From Sthenelais limicola (Eukaryota; Annelida; Polychaeta; Phyllodocida; Sigalionidae): a DNA stretch of 64,000 nt. The notes beneath the pieces were generated by a model. The model did no database searches. It saw only the letters and a list, made by a program, of their open reading frames with translations, and was not told the DNA's origin. The stretch spans positions 20,092,684-20,156,683 of the forward strand of contig OW804102.1 of NCBI GenBank assembly GCA_942159475.1, given 5' to 3'. The position numbers and the translations under genes are program-made. Positions 32,896-43,516 of this stretch are shown here, in pieces (the stretch's first letter is position 1; every line of letters starts with the position of its first letter).

Positions 32896-33224
32896 GAAAA
32901 ATATGTCCACATTAGTAATATTGAAGTAATATTAAGATAATGATTGATTTTTTAATGGTAAAAGATGATAAAAGTTCCTAGTAAAATATCCTAGTTAATC
33001 GTGATATCTCAAGTAGCAAATGCAAGGGACCTATTGGGGGGAGGGGAATACAATAACATGACCTTAGTCGCCGCGGTTGTTCCATTGTAAATTATTATCC
33101 TGCATGTAAACATACTGTGGTTATAAATCTAGTCTAGGATTACCAGCCAGGCCCCTATAATACCATTGCAATCTGTCATTAATCTTTCCAGGTATTGCTA
33201 AATTATTGTTGAAAATGAAATAAA

Positions 33225-33370
33225 GGGAAAGAGGGGGGGGGATAGGGGAGAAGAGAAGTGAGGAGGGGAGCGGGGAGGGGGAGAGAATGGACGAGAGAGA
33301 AAGAGGGGAGAGAGGAGTGTGGAGGAGAGAGAGGAGATCTCGAGAGGTGGTGCATGGGAGAGGTTTTGAT
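33225..33370. repeat. GA-rich low-complexity tract
   Basis: Runs of GGGGGA, GAGAGA and GGAGGAGAG units. Confidence 0.85.
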
Positions 33371-33399
33371 TTTGAGATTGACGATGATCTAGATAATGT

Positions 33400-35464
33400 T
33401 TTTTTTGGTTCAAATTTCTTTATTTCCATATTACAAAGCACATCTCAATTTGCGTTGATTTTCATAAGCGCCCTGTAATACCATAAATAGATGATGACAA
33501 TGTTTAATGCATGATGAGAGAATCAATCTCAGGTATTACTTTCGTGTATTTCGATAATCATAAAGGAAACAATTGGGTTCCTCTCCTTATTAATGCCGAT
33601 GTGTGTGATAACCTATATATATATATATAAATTTAACTTGTGAGAAAATACAAATACAAATAGGGACGGGTTATGAGTAAATTCATTGCTACGCACAAAA
33701 ACAACTCCAATAAAAGATTAAATGTTGAATGACCAATAGCAATGCTTAAAAACAAACCAAACCACTTCTATGCATGGTGCAGAGAGAATATCAAACCATA
33801 GAATATAGTTATAAAAGTTAGGGTATACATTATTGTTGTTTCCTGGAGTGGTAGTTAGTTTTTACTGTCCAACTAGCTCTTGACGTTTTTCATTATATTG
33901 GAGCGCTTTAGATTAATTACACTCTCTGGTTTACTTAAGAGTTATTTAGCTTTCACTGGAGAGTGTTGCACCAGGAACTAAGCTTTTAATCATGTGTCAA
34001 GTGCACTACACGTGTATCTATAGGTAATTCCTGCTCTAGTGTTTACCGTGTGTCTTTTTCTACCGCTTTTTCTATTATTCCAAATTGTCTGTGTGGGCGA
34101 ATAGTAGGACATAGATAGAATCTAATGAGAATGTGGTTCTTGGGACATAAACATCTTTTACACATAGTAGTTGTAAAATAAATATGGAATGTAACTCGTG
34201 GCTGTTCTAAACAGTTATAATGGATGTCTGATACGTTATTTTTTACTAACCACTCGGTGCATTCCATCTAAATAAATCTACAATGCAATCCTTTCATGGC
34301 ACCCATTCTGGTTCCAGATTACACCGTAGTCCAAATTCATTTGCCACGATCTATAGACTGGTCATTGATTATGCAATCAAAACTTCCATCCACCCGAATA
34401 CCTCTGCTCAATCTAGGTGCATAATGTAGTAGGGTTGTTTCAATTGTTCAAGCAATGCTAGAGCCTGGTTACAAGAAACAACTGTACACTGTATATATAA
34501 TGTAACGGTGAGAAATGTCTGGTTCATTCATACGGCCCTATTCACACATCCCCATGCATGCCACAGGTGCCAACCCAAACATACACGGCTAGATATATTG
34601 GAATGTTTTTCAACGTAAAAGGTGCTCAATTCCAGTTGGGTGTGTATTGGTGCATGGTTATAGGTAAAGTACCACCCATGAAAACTACCATTTGGAAAAC
34701 CATTATTAGGAAAAGTAGCAACTGAGAAAACCAACTCGAAAACACATTACACTAGAAAAGCAGTTCCCAGAATATCCCATGCGAAATTCATATATAGTAC
34801 CACCTGACATTACATGTACTTTCTGAATAGTTGAATGTCATAACGTAATACATTCAAGCCCAATCGTGTTATACATTGAAGCGAACTAGCAATCAAACCA
34901 TGGGGAGCTAGTGGACCACATACCTAATTTAATATAACAATGTTATAATAAACAATATAGACGTGAAAGATATACTATAACGTAACTTAATATTATTTAT
35001 ATTCATGAATATCAAATAGAATGTTTAATGATTAGATTATATCAACATATTTCCAATTCATTTTTTATATTCTTCGCATTTACCATAGGATGTTATGACA
35101 TACATATGTTTATTATTGAAATCGTCGAGATGTTATTTTAAATTCTCTACAGATACAAGAATGTAGTGGTATGTTCATCAAACGTGGATAAAATCTTTGC
35201 GATTAATAATAATTTAACCAACTTCCATTTTTTAAAACTTAAAATGTATGCTATTGTGATATCAATGAAGATGACAAACGTTGCTATCTATAATATACAC
35301 GAGCAACGTATGTGTGCCTTGTTGCTTGTATGCAAGAGTGCAATTCACCATTTCATGCCCTGCGACAGAGATTAATATAGCCGGAAACTATATATATTTG
35401 GATTTCACACTGATATGCAATTATGACATTAATGTAATTTAATACAATACAGGTTATTTTTCAG
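33400..35464. other. AT-rich stretch without recognisable genes
   Basis: No coding frame with family resemblance. A TA-dinucleotide run lies near 33613-33630. Confidence 0.4.
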
Positions 35465-35730
35465 ATGCAGACAGAGATCGCAAGTACTACTCGTTGTACA
35501 CCCTGGACGGGGATTAAACAACAACAACTTTCATGGAAATGTACATGGACAATATGGTATTGTGATTCCGAATCGACATGGGCTGGGACGAGCACCTTCC
35601 AATCATATAATTATCACATGCACAGAGAGGTTTGTACACCTCTGGCACAACATAGAACAACATAACCAACCGGGTTCCAAACTCCACCGACACAAGAGAA
35701 TTGGAGAAAACCTGTGTAAATTCTATCCAA
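35465..35730 (+). CDS. Possible upstream exon of the fucosyltransferase gene
   Basis: Bounded by an acceptor (GGTTATTTTTCAG ending 35464) and a donor (GTAAGATT from 35731). One frame is open throughout for 88 codons (contains GNVHGQYGIVIPNRHGLG and ENLCKFYP). It joins in frame, through one leftover base, to the exon carrying the fucosyltransferase ATG. It could be a long cytosolic extension, but type II glycosyltransferases have short tails and the ATG at 35925 is better placed, so an untranslated exon is at least as likely. Confidence 0.3.
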
Positions 35731-35924
35731 GTAAGATTATGAAAAAATGATATAGAATTACTAGTGTATGTATACAAAGGAATATTTTCCCCAAAACACA
35801 ATAAATCGGGATGTTGGCGTTCAATGGAAATATTACTTTTCATTGAACAGATGCTCCATCGGTAGTCTGAGCTTAGAATATCCTATTTTATAACACTAAT
35901 GACTGCATTTTATATTAAACAGTC

Positions 35925-37109
35925 ATGATTTCCACAGCCGGAAAAACATCCCTCACTAACATCCAGCATTCACATTCGGGTGGCTTCTTCGTCAACTACA
36001 GCCAAAGGCTCCTGTTTATTGGCCTCTGTTTGCAGATCCCAGTGATCATTTTTCTTAGCATGAAATACCTGAACCAGGCAGAATACGGCAAAGTACATCA
36101 GCACCGGGAAATCAGCACCAGTTCCCTTGGTGTAAATGGAAGCTCATCCCATTCAGGGAGGTTGTCATCTTTTAAAGATATTTCCAAAGATCGTTTCTTT
36201 GTCATTGACAATCGTGGTAGGTTTGGCAATTACTTGTCTATTTATGCAGCTGCGTACTGTATCGCACTGAAGACCAACAGGATTCCCATCATTTGCAAGC
36301 AATCCCAGGTTCTAAGGAACACTTTAATGCCTTTCATTAAATCTATAACATGGGTAGACTGGATGGCCTGTAAGAAAGCCAAGAGGAAATCTCATACGAT
36401 GATATACCAGCGAATAGGACTGACTGCATATGACAGTGAGCTGATCAGGCAATTGAAACAATCGAAAAAGCCATATCTTACAATATTTGGAAATCTCCAA
36501 CACCCTGCCTATTTCAATGAATGTGAAGCAGAAATAAAGCAGGAATTCAAGATATCGGATGTGTATGTTAATTTTGCCAATGATTATTTGTTAAATATCA
36601 CTAAGGACTATTATGGTAAGATTCATAAACATGTTGATATTTACAACACATCTGACACACACAACCAATCGACTGCGTATAATGATTCCACTCGTGGATT
36701 GACTAAAACAGTTGATGAAATTGTGTATGTAGGAGTTCATGTAAGAAGGACGGATAAATTGAAATTAGAGAGGAGGCATGTTCCATCTGGAGCTTACTAT
36801 AGGAAAGCCATGGATCGTTACATGAAGAGGTACAGTCACACAAGGCATGTACTTTTCCTAGTGCTAACGGATGATCTGACTTGGAGTGAAAAGAACATCA
36901 AGGGAAATAATGTCTATTTTACATCGCACATGGTACCAAGGTCAACTAACGAAGATTTTGCCATTGCTTTACAATGTAACCATTCCATTATTAGCATTGG
37001 ATCTTTTAGTTTGTGGATGGGATATTTGACTGGAGGTGGTGTTATATATTTCAATGGCCCAAGTGTTTATCCGTTGTTATATCCATACCATTGGTTGCCC
37101 ATGACTTGA
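35925..37109 (+). CDS. Alpha-1,2-fucosyltransferase (GT11 family), Golgi type II protein
   Basis: A 394-residue single-exon coding region, preceded by an acceptor (TTTTATATTAAACAG, ending three bases before the ATG). A short cytosolic segment is followed by a signal-anchor helix (about 28-47, LLFIGLCLQIPVIIFLS). The catalytic domain starts with VIDNRGRFGNYLSIYAAA, the GDP-fucose-site motif is VGVHVRRTDK, and the C-terminal motif is STNEDFAIALQCNHSIISIG, then FSLWMGYLTGGGVIYF. These are the conserved blocks of GT11. Family members transfer fucose in alpha-1,2 linkage to terminal galactose on glycans in the Golgi. Several N-glycosylation sequons are present (NIT, NTS, NQS, NDS). AATAAA signals lie at 37209 and near 37251. 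Confidence 0.92.
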   Translation: MISTAGKTSLTNIQHSHSGGFFVNYSQRLLFIGLCLQIPVIIFLSMKYLNQAEYGKVHQHREISTSSLGVNGSSSHSGRLSSFKDISKDRFFVIDNRGRFGNYLSIYAAAYCIALKTNRIPIICKQSQVLRNTLMPFIKSITWVDWMACKKAKRKSHTMIYQRIGLTAYDSELIRQLKQSKKPYLTIFGNLQHPAYFNECEAEIKQEFKISDVYVNFANDYLLNITKDYYGKIHKHVDIYNTSDTHNQSTAYNDSTRGLTKTVDEIVYVGVHVRRTDKLKLERRHVPSGAYYRKAMDRYMKRYSHTRHVLFLVLTDDLTWSEKNIKGNNVYFTSHMVPRSTNEDFAIALQCNHSIISIGSFSLWMGYLTGGGVIYFNGPSVYPLLYPYHWLPMT

Positions 37110-37208
37110 TACAAGTGTAAAGATTATAGTCTTGCCATATTTCTTCGTATGTACCAGTATAACGTTGAAAGCCTTATTGACTATGAGAAGTGATATTGGT
37201 GAGGGTCT

Positions 37209-37214
37209 AATAAA
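37209..37214 (+). terminator. Polyadenylation signal of the fucosyltransferase gene
   Basis: AATAAA 100 bases after the stop codon; a second one lies about 40 bases further on. Confidence 0.6.
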
Positions 37215-37389
37215 ATCTGAACAAGTGTCATAAAAAATGCGACTTTTTTAAATAAAGACACGAGACAAAATAATATAGGGTTCTGTTATCGTTGGAGGAA
37301 TGCATAGGTGGGCGTGCAGTTCTGACATTCATGAGTCGATCTAAAAACAAGATTTCTGTGTTCATTGAAAACAATGAACATGAAATGTT

Positions 37390-37770
37390 CAATGTGGGTA
37401 AAATCACCAGAAAATGTACAATTTGCCTTGACCAATCCTCTCAAATCATCGACATTTAAATCAGAAATAGGGTTCAAAATTGAATTCAACATAACCAAAC
37501 AGATTGTTTGAATCAAGGCAATATCAAATATGTACACAGCTAATCTAATTTAGCAGAATTTAGCAAATTATGTAGATCTGCCAATTGTATACTTTCTGAC
37601 GATCTGTGGCCCATGTAGTTGTTTATTAGAGTTTGGCGAAAGGAAAGAATGAGATGAGAATGGTCAGATCGTCAGAAAAATGCAGATAATCGGCAGTTCT
37701 ACGAATCTAGTCAATTCTGCTAAATTTGACTGAAAATGATCAATAGCAGGCATATCTGAGTTTATTTTGG
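37390..37770. repeat. Family B palindromic element, copy plus half copy
   Basis: CACCAGAAAATGTACAATTT near 37406 pairs with the inverse TACTTTCTGACGATCTG near 37588. A further half (GGTCAGATCGTCAGAAAA) begins at about 37660. A single half copy (GGTGAATTGTACATTTACAG) is at about 38294. Confidence 0.6.
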
Positions 37771-38399
37771 GATGCGTTGATTCAAACTCCTTTTGCTTTT
37801 CTTTTGAAGGAAAAATATTGGAAGAGTGTAGATGAACAAGATGAGTTCTGAACATATAAATTTATCTCTGAAAGATGAATAGTTCTTTTTACTGGTCTCC
37901 CCTGTTTTGTTATATAAAAGTCCTTTGAGGACTAGGCGATTGTGAGTGACTAATGAAAAAGCTGCTGCATAAGAATTATTTAGAACGTATTGAAGAATTA
38001 TATAAGAGTATTGGATGTAAGAAGTAATTGCAGCTAAAGATGTGTATAGAAGGCTTTCGTATATTTGTTGATATTGTAATTTGTGGGTATTTAAAATATA
38101 GGCCTAGATAGAATAGAAGGCAACGCAGGAATATATCCACAACGTGGGTACGCGTATGTTCCTAAAGATGAATTGTAAATGTTTGGCCTTATTTGTAATA
38201 AAAAAAAACAAAAAAACTATCTGTTCGGTTTTTTTAATTGATTTCGAACCTCATTTCTGTCTTAAAATTTGGTTGTTTGACGGGATTGGTGAAGGTGAAT
38301 TGTACATTTACAGATGTCTGACCCGGAACAGCGAAAATGATTTTTTAGCGCGGATACGGGCCGGATGTTTCCTTATATTTCCTTACTAACTTTACCGCA

Positions 38400-38935
38400 G
38401 GAGCGTGCATCGTAGGCGGAAAGGATAAAAGTGAAATGAAGAATAAGCCACGTCATCATTACGCATTGATTATTTACCCAATATCACCAGACTTAAAATG
38501 GGAATGTGTATAATAATATATACCATTAAGGCATACGTATGGTGCATACTTATTCAAAGACACATAAGCCTACATTAGCAATGTTGAAAGAAGTATCGTT
38601 CTTTCTTGTTTTATTTTTCCATCTGGTACATTTACTTATGCAGATACAATTGTTGGAATAAAATGGGGTTAGGAAATCTAATGTTTAATGGAATCATGGG
38701 GGCAATAAATTGTGATGTCCAAGCATTATGTGTATTACATGTATAGAGGGGGCAGCACTTACCAAAGGTAAGGCTGGTCCATAGATCTAGGATCTCTGCC
38801 ATAAGTATGTATAATCTAGAGTAATGGGTGGGGCAAGGCATATAATTTGAACCTTTTAAATATAGTATTGACATATAGTATATATGTAAAAGGAGTGAGG
38901 CCCACCTCCTCTTGGTAACAGAAAGGTATAAATAT
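38400..38935. other. AT-rich stretch without recognisable genes
   Basis: No coding frame of any recognisable family. Confidence 0.4.
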
Positions 38936-38939
38936 AAGC

Positions 38940-39060
38940 TCACAATATACACTTCACCTGATGAAGGCCCAGTAAGGCCGACAGCTCGTGTTAAATAAAC
39001 AACATCAACAACCTTATATCTTTTAATGTCAACATCATTTCTACATTTGACTCGATCGGT
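38940..39060 (+). mobile_element. Possible Penelope-like retroelement fragment with CTGATGA core
   Basis: TTCACCTGATGAAGGCCCAG followed by TAAGGCCGACAGCTCGTG resembles the conserved non-coding region of Penelope-like elements, which contains a hammerhead ribozyme. CTGATGA (38958-38964) is followed by a GGCC/GGCC stem, but the expected GAAA reads GACA, so any ribozyme is probably dead. No coding sequence remains. Confidence 0.35.
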
Positions 39061-40120
39061 ATACAGCGATACCCCTTCCCCTTTCAAGACGTGTACATAA
39101 GCAATAAAGGATATATTATATATATATGTAAAGAGCTCTACTTTGGGAAACGATACTCTCTTGTTATCTTGTGATATCTAGGCTCTGCCTATTATAGACT
39201 CGCTATACCTACAATATATCTCGCTTAATTATTGAAACCCAAAGACGGAATAGAACACAATGCAGCAAGATCAAAGTATGTCAGATCATACATGCATGTA
39301 TGCATGATGCATGTAACAGATTTGATTGCAATAAAGAAGAGCTGAACCTGTAAGTTAGTCATTGATTTTGTCTGAGAGAAAGTTTTTTTTACACTAGTCT
39401 TGGATAAAAGAGGAACCTCTTTTAATCGTAGTTCAAGAGGTAGCTATGCCTATACACGTATACGGTGTTCCAGTGCGAGTCTTGGTAAAGTGAATAATTC
39501 TGGTAGGTCTAGTAATTTGGAAACTGAAGATCAAGATTTGGCCCTTTGTGTCTCATTATTTTTCGTATTAAAGATTTGCTTATGAATATTGTTGTAAATA
39601 AATACATTTTGGTCTCATAAACGCCGCGAGAACTTGTATTAAGTAATTCATACATTTCAAACTTGCGTTTGTATCGCATTTTAGTATTTGGGATTTGTTA
39701 ACTTTCGTTGTACATATTCTGACTTCCCGGCCCATAATTAACACACATGGGGACCTGACACATGTTTCTGGCATCATTAGTCAGACATATATTAACTAGT
39801 CAAGGAGTGACATGGTAGTCTGACACGCGGTGAGTGCGATCCGCACTCACCAATGCTACCCATGCACCATCTATCGACTAGCTTTACAACGACCCCATGC
39901 TCGGAAAAAAGTAGAAGGATTTTGTTGACAATAATAGGGACTATCTTCCAGACTATTACTCCCGCTATTACTCCAGACGCTCAGATAGAAGAAAACGTTG
40001 TTTTGTGATACATATTGACAAACATAATTTTATTGACCGAAATGGAACAAAACACTTCAAAAATCATAGATAAAATAGAATCATATAGAATCTGGGGGTG
40101 TTTTCATACATCATATTTGT
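39060..40120. other. AT-rich stretch with one long palindrome
   Basis: No genes recognised. A TATATA run lies near 39113 and a GCATGCATG-type repeat near 39292. The palindrome at 39793-39890 is listed separately. Confidence 0.4.
39793..39890. repeat. Imperfect palindrome with perfect 10-bp central stem
   Basis: GGTGAGTGCG, loop ATC, then CGCACTCACC at 39829-39851. Outward, CATGGTAG pairs with CTACCCATG and CTAGTC with GACTAG. Confidence 0.7.
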
Positions 40121-40179
40121 TTCTACACGCAATAATTATATGAGGGGGAAGGGGTTAATGAGATCACCATGTGACAGTA

Positions 40180-40335
40180 AAGAAAAGAAAGAGGACAGGG
40201 CCCTGGGAAAGTGACAGAAGAGGGAGAGGGAATCATTATGACAGCGAGAGATAGGAATGTGGAGAAGACAGAGCTGGAGTAGGGCACAGAGAGAGAGAGT
40301 GTACATGTGAAGGGCAGAGGCAGGGAGGGAGGTTT
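40180..40335. repeat. GA-rich low-complexity tract
   Basis: Purine-rich runs (GAGGGAGAGGG, AGAGAGAGAGAG) with scattered other bases. Confidence 0.7.
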
Positions 40336-40439
40336 TTTTAGGCATAGTAAGGTCAGTACTACACACGTTATATTTATAAACACACATTATAGAGAGTGGA
40401 GGCAGAGGTAGCAGAAGTATCCGCACACAGGCCACCGTC

Positions 40440-42170
40440 TCTTCTCTCCATCACTGTAAGTAAACACGTTTTTTTTTAAATATTATGTTCGCCTTGAAAC
40501 TTTATTAATCTAACCAACCAAGAGCAGAGCCCCTATCAGTAATACACACATTAAATATCCCTCCCAGTATGAACTCATTGTCGACTAGTATTGTCGACTG
40601 CTCTAAATCCTCGTTAAACGAATGTAGTTATTAGCTTAGAGTTACTCTAAGTTATTAGCAACTCCATCCCCATCGTCATGAAAGTTACAGTAATCTCAAT
40701 GATATTACAAAAACACATAATAATAGGTAAAAGCAGATGTAATCGAAGAGTAGCGGAGAATACAATAGTACTGCATTTATTTTTTGGGTATAACCTATCC
40801 ATCACCCACCCCCATCCCCATTTAACGCCTCCCCCTTTGAATTATTTGTACTACGAATAAACAAACAGACGTGACATAGAAAACTCTCCACTAAAAATAA
40901 AACTTGTTGATCCCTGTCACATATACAGACTGTGTGACTTGTAGACTATGAACAAGTATATGTACAGGTATATGTGGAATACTGCTTCGTCTTCTAAATC
41001 TTTTGATATGTTTTTATGAGGAATGTTTTTATATATAAGGGCTCCTGGTCCTGAAATCTGGGTTTTGTGGTCATATTACCAACTCCATTAATAAGGATTG
41101 GGACCATGGTAATTGCGAACCATCATGCATGTATTTTTATATTGATGATTTGGGTGAAGCAAACCACTCTGCCATCGTCCATTTATCATATCAGAAACAA
41201 TTCAGGTCACCATTGGATCGAATCTGTGTCACGCTGTCCTATAGATATGTACCCTACTATGATAAATTAAAAGGAACTGTAGCAGATGGAGGAGGATGTG
41301 GAGAAGGAGCAGGAGGAGCAGGAGGAGCAGGAGCAGGAGATGGTGGTGGAGGCATAATGTATGGCAATTGTATGAACTAAGGTTAATCTATCACACTAGT
41401 TCTAGTATCATTTATAATGAATAATGAAGTAATTATCAAGTTGAATAAACTTACAACTGAAATGATATAACATGCTGATGATTGTTTATCACATGCAGTA
41501 GACCCCCGAGTAGACCCTACCAGGGAGACCTTTGGTACACGATGCTGAAACTACAGAGATCAATCACGATGCTATCGGGGTTTTTTTTATCCTTTGACGA
41601 GTTCTGTGAGGAGGGGCCCTGGGGAGGGGCATGCCATTGATGTTTGCTGACCTGGATGTGCCCCCGTGTCTTTTTTTTAAAATATTTTATTCATACTTGG
41701 TTTACCGACTCCCCTTTTCGGGGTTAGTTCTGTCGGGCCAAGTCTTGGCGTGCACATGTGTGTGTTTGCATTAGAGATGATATGTCTCACTCAGAATGAA
41801 AAATCTTTTGTTAAAGGTTTGTTTTTTTTATCTAAACTGGGTTTACAGGGTCCTAGGTTGAGGTTATTCTGCAGTTAATGTAGAAAACTTTGTGAAACAT
41901 AAAGAAAAGGGGACAAACTTCTGATAATGTATATCATATTTTTTAAATCAAATATTCTGATTGCTTTAGTGCTAATGGATTGCAAAAAATAGGAGTTATT
42001 TTGATTGAGAGTGAGTTAGGGCAAAACACTCCCCTATTATGTGTTTCATTAAAAAGAACTAATGTAATGCAGCTCCATAGAGAGCTTGGAATGCCTCTAC
42101 TCATTGAGAGAAGAGAAGCACATCTACAAGAATACCGTATATACATGCACATAAATTAAGCAGACATGGA
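40440..42170. other. AT-rich stretch without recognisable genes
   Basis: A GGAGGAGCAGGA trinucleotide-like repeat at about 41288-41352 makes a Gly/Ala-rich frame (41129-41377) that I do not accept as a gene. A donor-like GTAAGTAAAC near 40456 might belong to an untranslated first exon of the transporter. Confidence 0.35.
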
Positions 42171-42172
42171 CC

Positions 42173-42295
42173 CTTTTCCTCAGGATTTCTGTTTTGGTAG
42201 TTTAGAAGTATCGTCCCCAGGTGATATTCCGATCTGATATGTTTGGGTATTCTCTTCTAGTAACAGATTATCATTAATAACACAAACTTATAGAT
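42173..42295 (+). repeat. 123-bp direct repeat, left copy
   Basis: Nearly identical (one mismatch seen) to 47844-47966, in the same orientation. Starts CTTTTCCTCAGGATTTCTGT. Confidence 0.9.
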
Positions 42296-42299
42296 TATG

Positions 42300-42500
42300 A
42301 ACTTAGATAAAAGAAACATTAACTTTAAGAATCTCTCTTAAGGAAAACAAACTTGATGGTACCAAAACAAAATAATAAAAAGTCCCTCATTTACAAAGGA
42401 CCAATACTTTGGAACGGCATACAAAATAGTGTTAAGTCTTATAATTTGAAATGATTTAGATCATATCTAATAATCTTAGGGACTATGTTAGGCGATTACG
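42300..42500 (+). mobile_element. Relic of a non-LTR retrotransposon RT tail
   Basis: The translated stretch KSLIYKGPILWNGIQN, a short gap, then FRSYL has the same C-terminal block as the element at 4200. Stops follow and no other part of the element is recognisable. Confidence 0.45.
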
Positions 42501-43239
42501 AAGCCTGGGTCACCCTCCTTCCTCCTGCTCCACTCCACCAACAGAAAAGCTATTACTACTATTAAAAATCTCTGTATATGGCATACATTATTATTAATGT
42601 TTAATATCACTTATAACATGACTACAAATGTAGACATTTGAATGTAAACCCTATACAAACCAATCACATATATAAACCATAAATGCAGCGGCCCTTGGCC
42701 CCAAAGAAACGATGTTTATATTTATGTTATTTTTTAGGTAAAGTAAGCTTAGAGAGTAGTCAATGGTTAGCTTGGAAACACTGTCACAGACAGAGAGCAC
42801 CAACCCATTTCCGTGTATTGTTTCTATTATTTGTTGGAAATAAGGTTTCTTTCATATATATGATATATAGCTATACAGGCCCAACATAGGCGAAACCCTT
42901 TTTTATTATTCAATCTGATTTCCTTTCATCTGTACATGTATATAAACTACCTAAATTAGTAATGACATTATTAGTTTCTCTTTTTCCAGCCCTATAAAGT
43001 ACAATCAGCCCCTTAATTAGGAAAAGGCTCTTGTGTGCTGTGAACACTCTCGGAGTGGTACGCCCATGGAAGTATACATTAACGGGAGTGATACCGTTTA
43101 TTCGCGATAAATCACTTTATAGCTGCATCTAGGACAGGAGAATAGTGGACGGGATATCTGATATACTATATTGGAATGGAATACGTTGAAAATTAACGTT
43201 TATTATTTATAGTAATAACTCTTATTTGAACTTATAGGA

Positions 43240-43516
43240 ATGGAGGACCCTGAAAACAAAACAATAGAAACGGATCATCTTCCGACGGAACCAATCAGAA
43301 TGGAAGACACTGACAAGAGCCAAAATGAAATGGAACAGGTCAATAAGCCAATGGGAGTGCAGCATGATTCAAATGAACCAATAGGAATTGGGGACGCGGA
43401 GCAGGTAGCAGAAATACTATGGTGCAGAAGGCCTATTTGGCAATTAAGGCTTTACTTAATATTGGCACTCATATTTTTCGCTCACCCATGGTCAGTTTTC
43501 CCATTTGTATTCATAT
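43240..43516 (+). CDS. SLC22-like gene, exon 1
   Basis: Start ATG two bases after an acceptor (TTTGAACTTATAG). Encodes 92 residues: N-terminal tail and TM1 (LYLILALIFFAHPWSVFPF). Donor GTAAGT; one base left over. Confidence 0.9.

Noticed and set aside
41129..41380. Gly/Ala-rich 83-codon frame
   Set aside because: Its C-terminal part is a GGAGGAGCAGGA simple repeat and the N-terminal part has no recognisable features.
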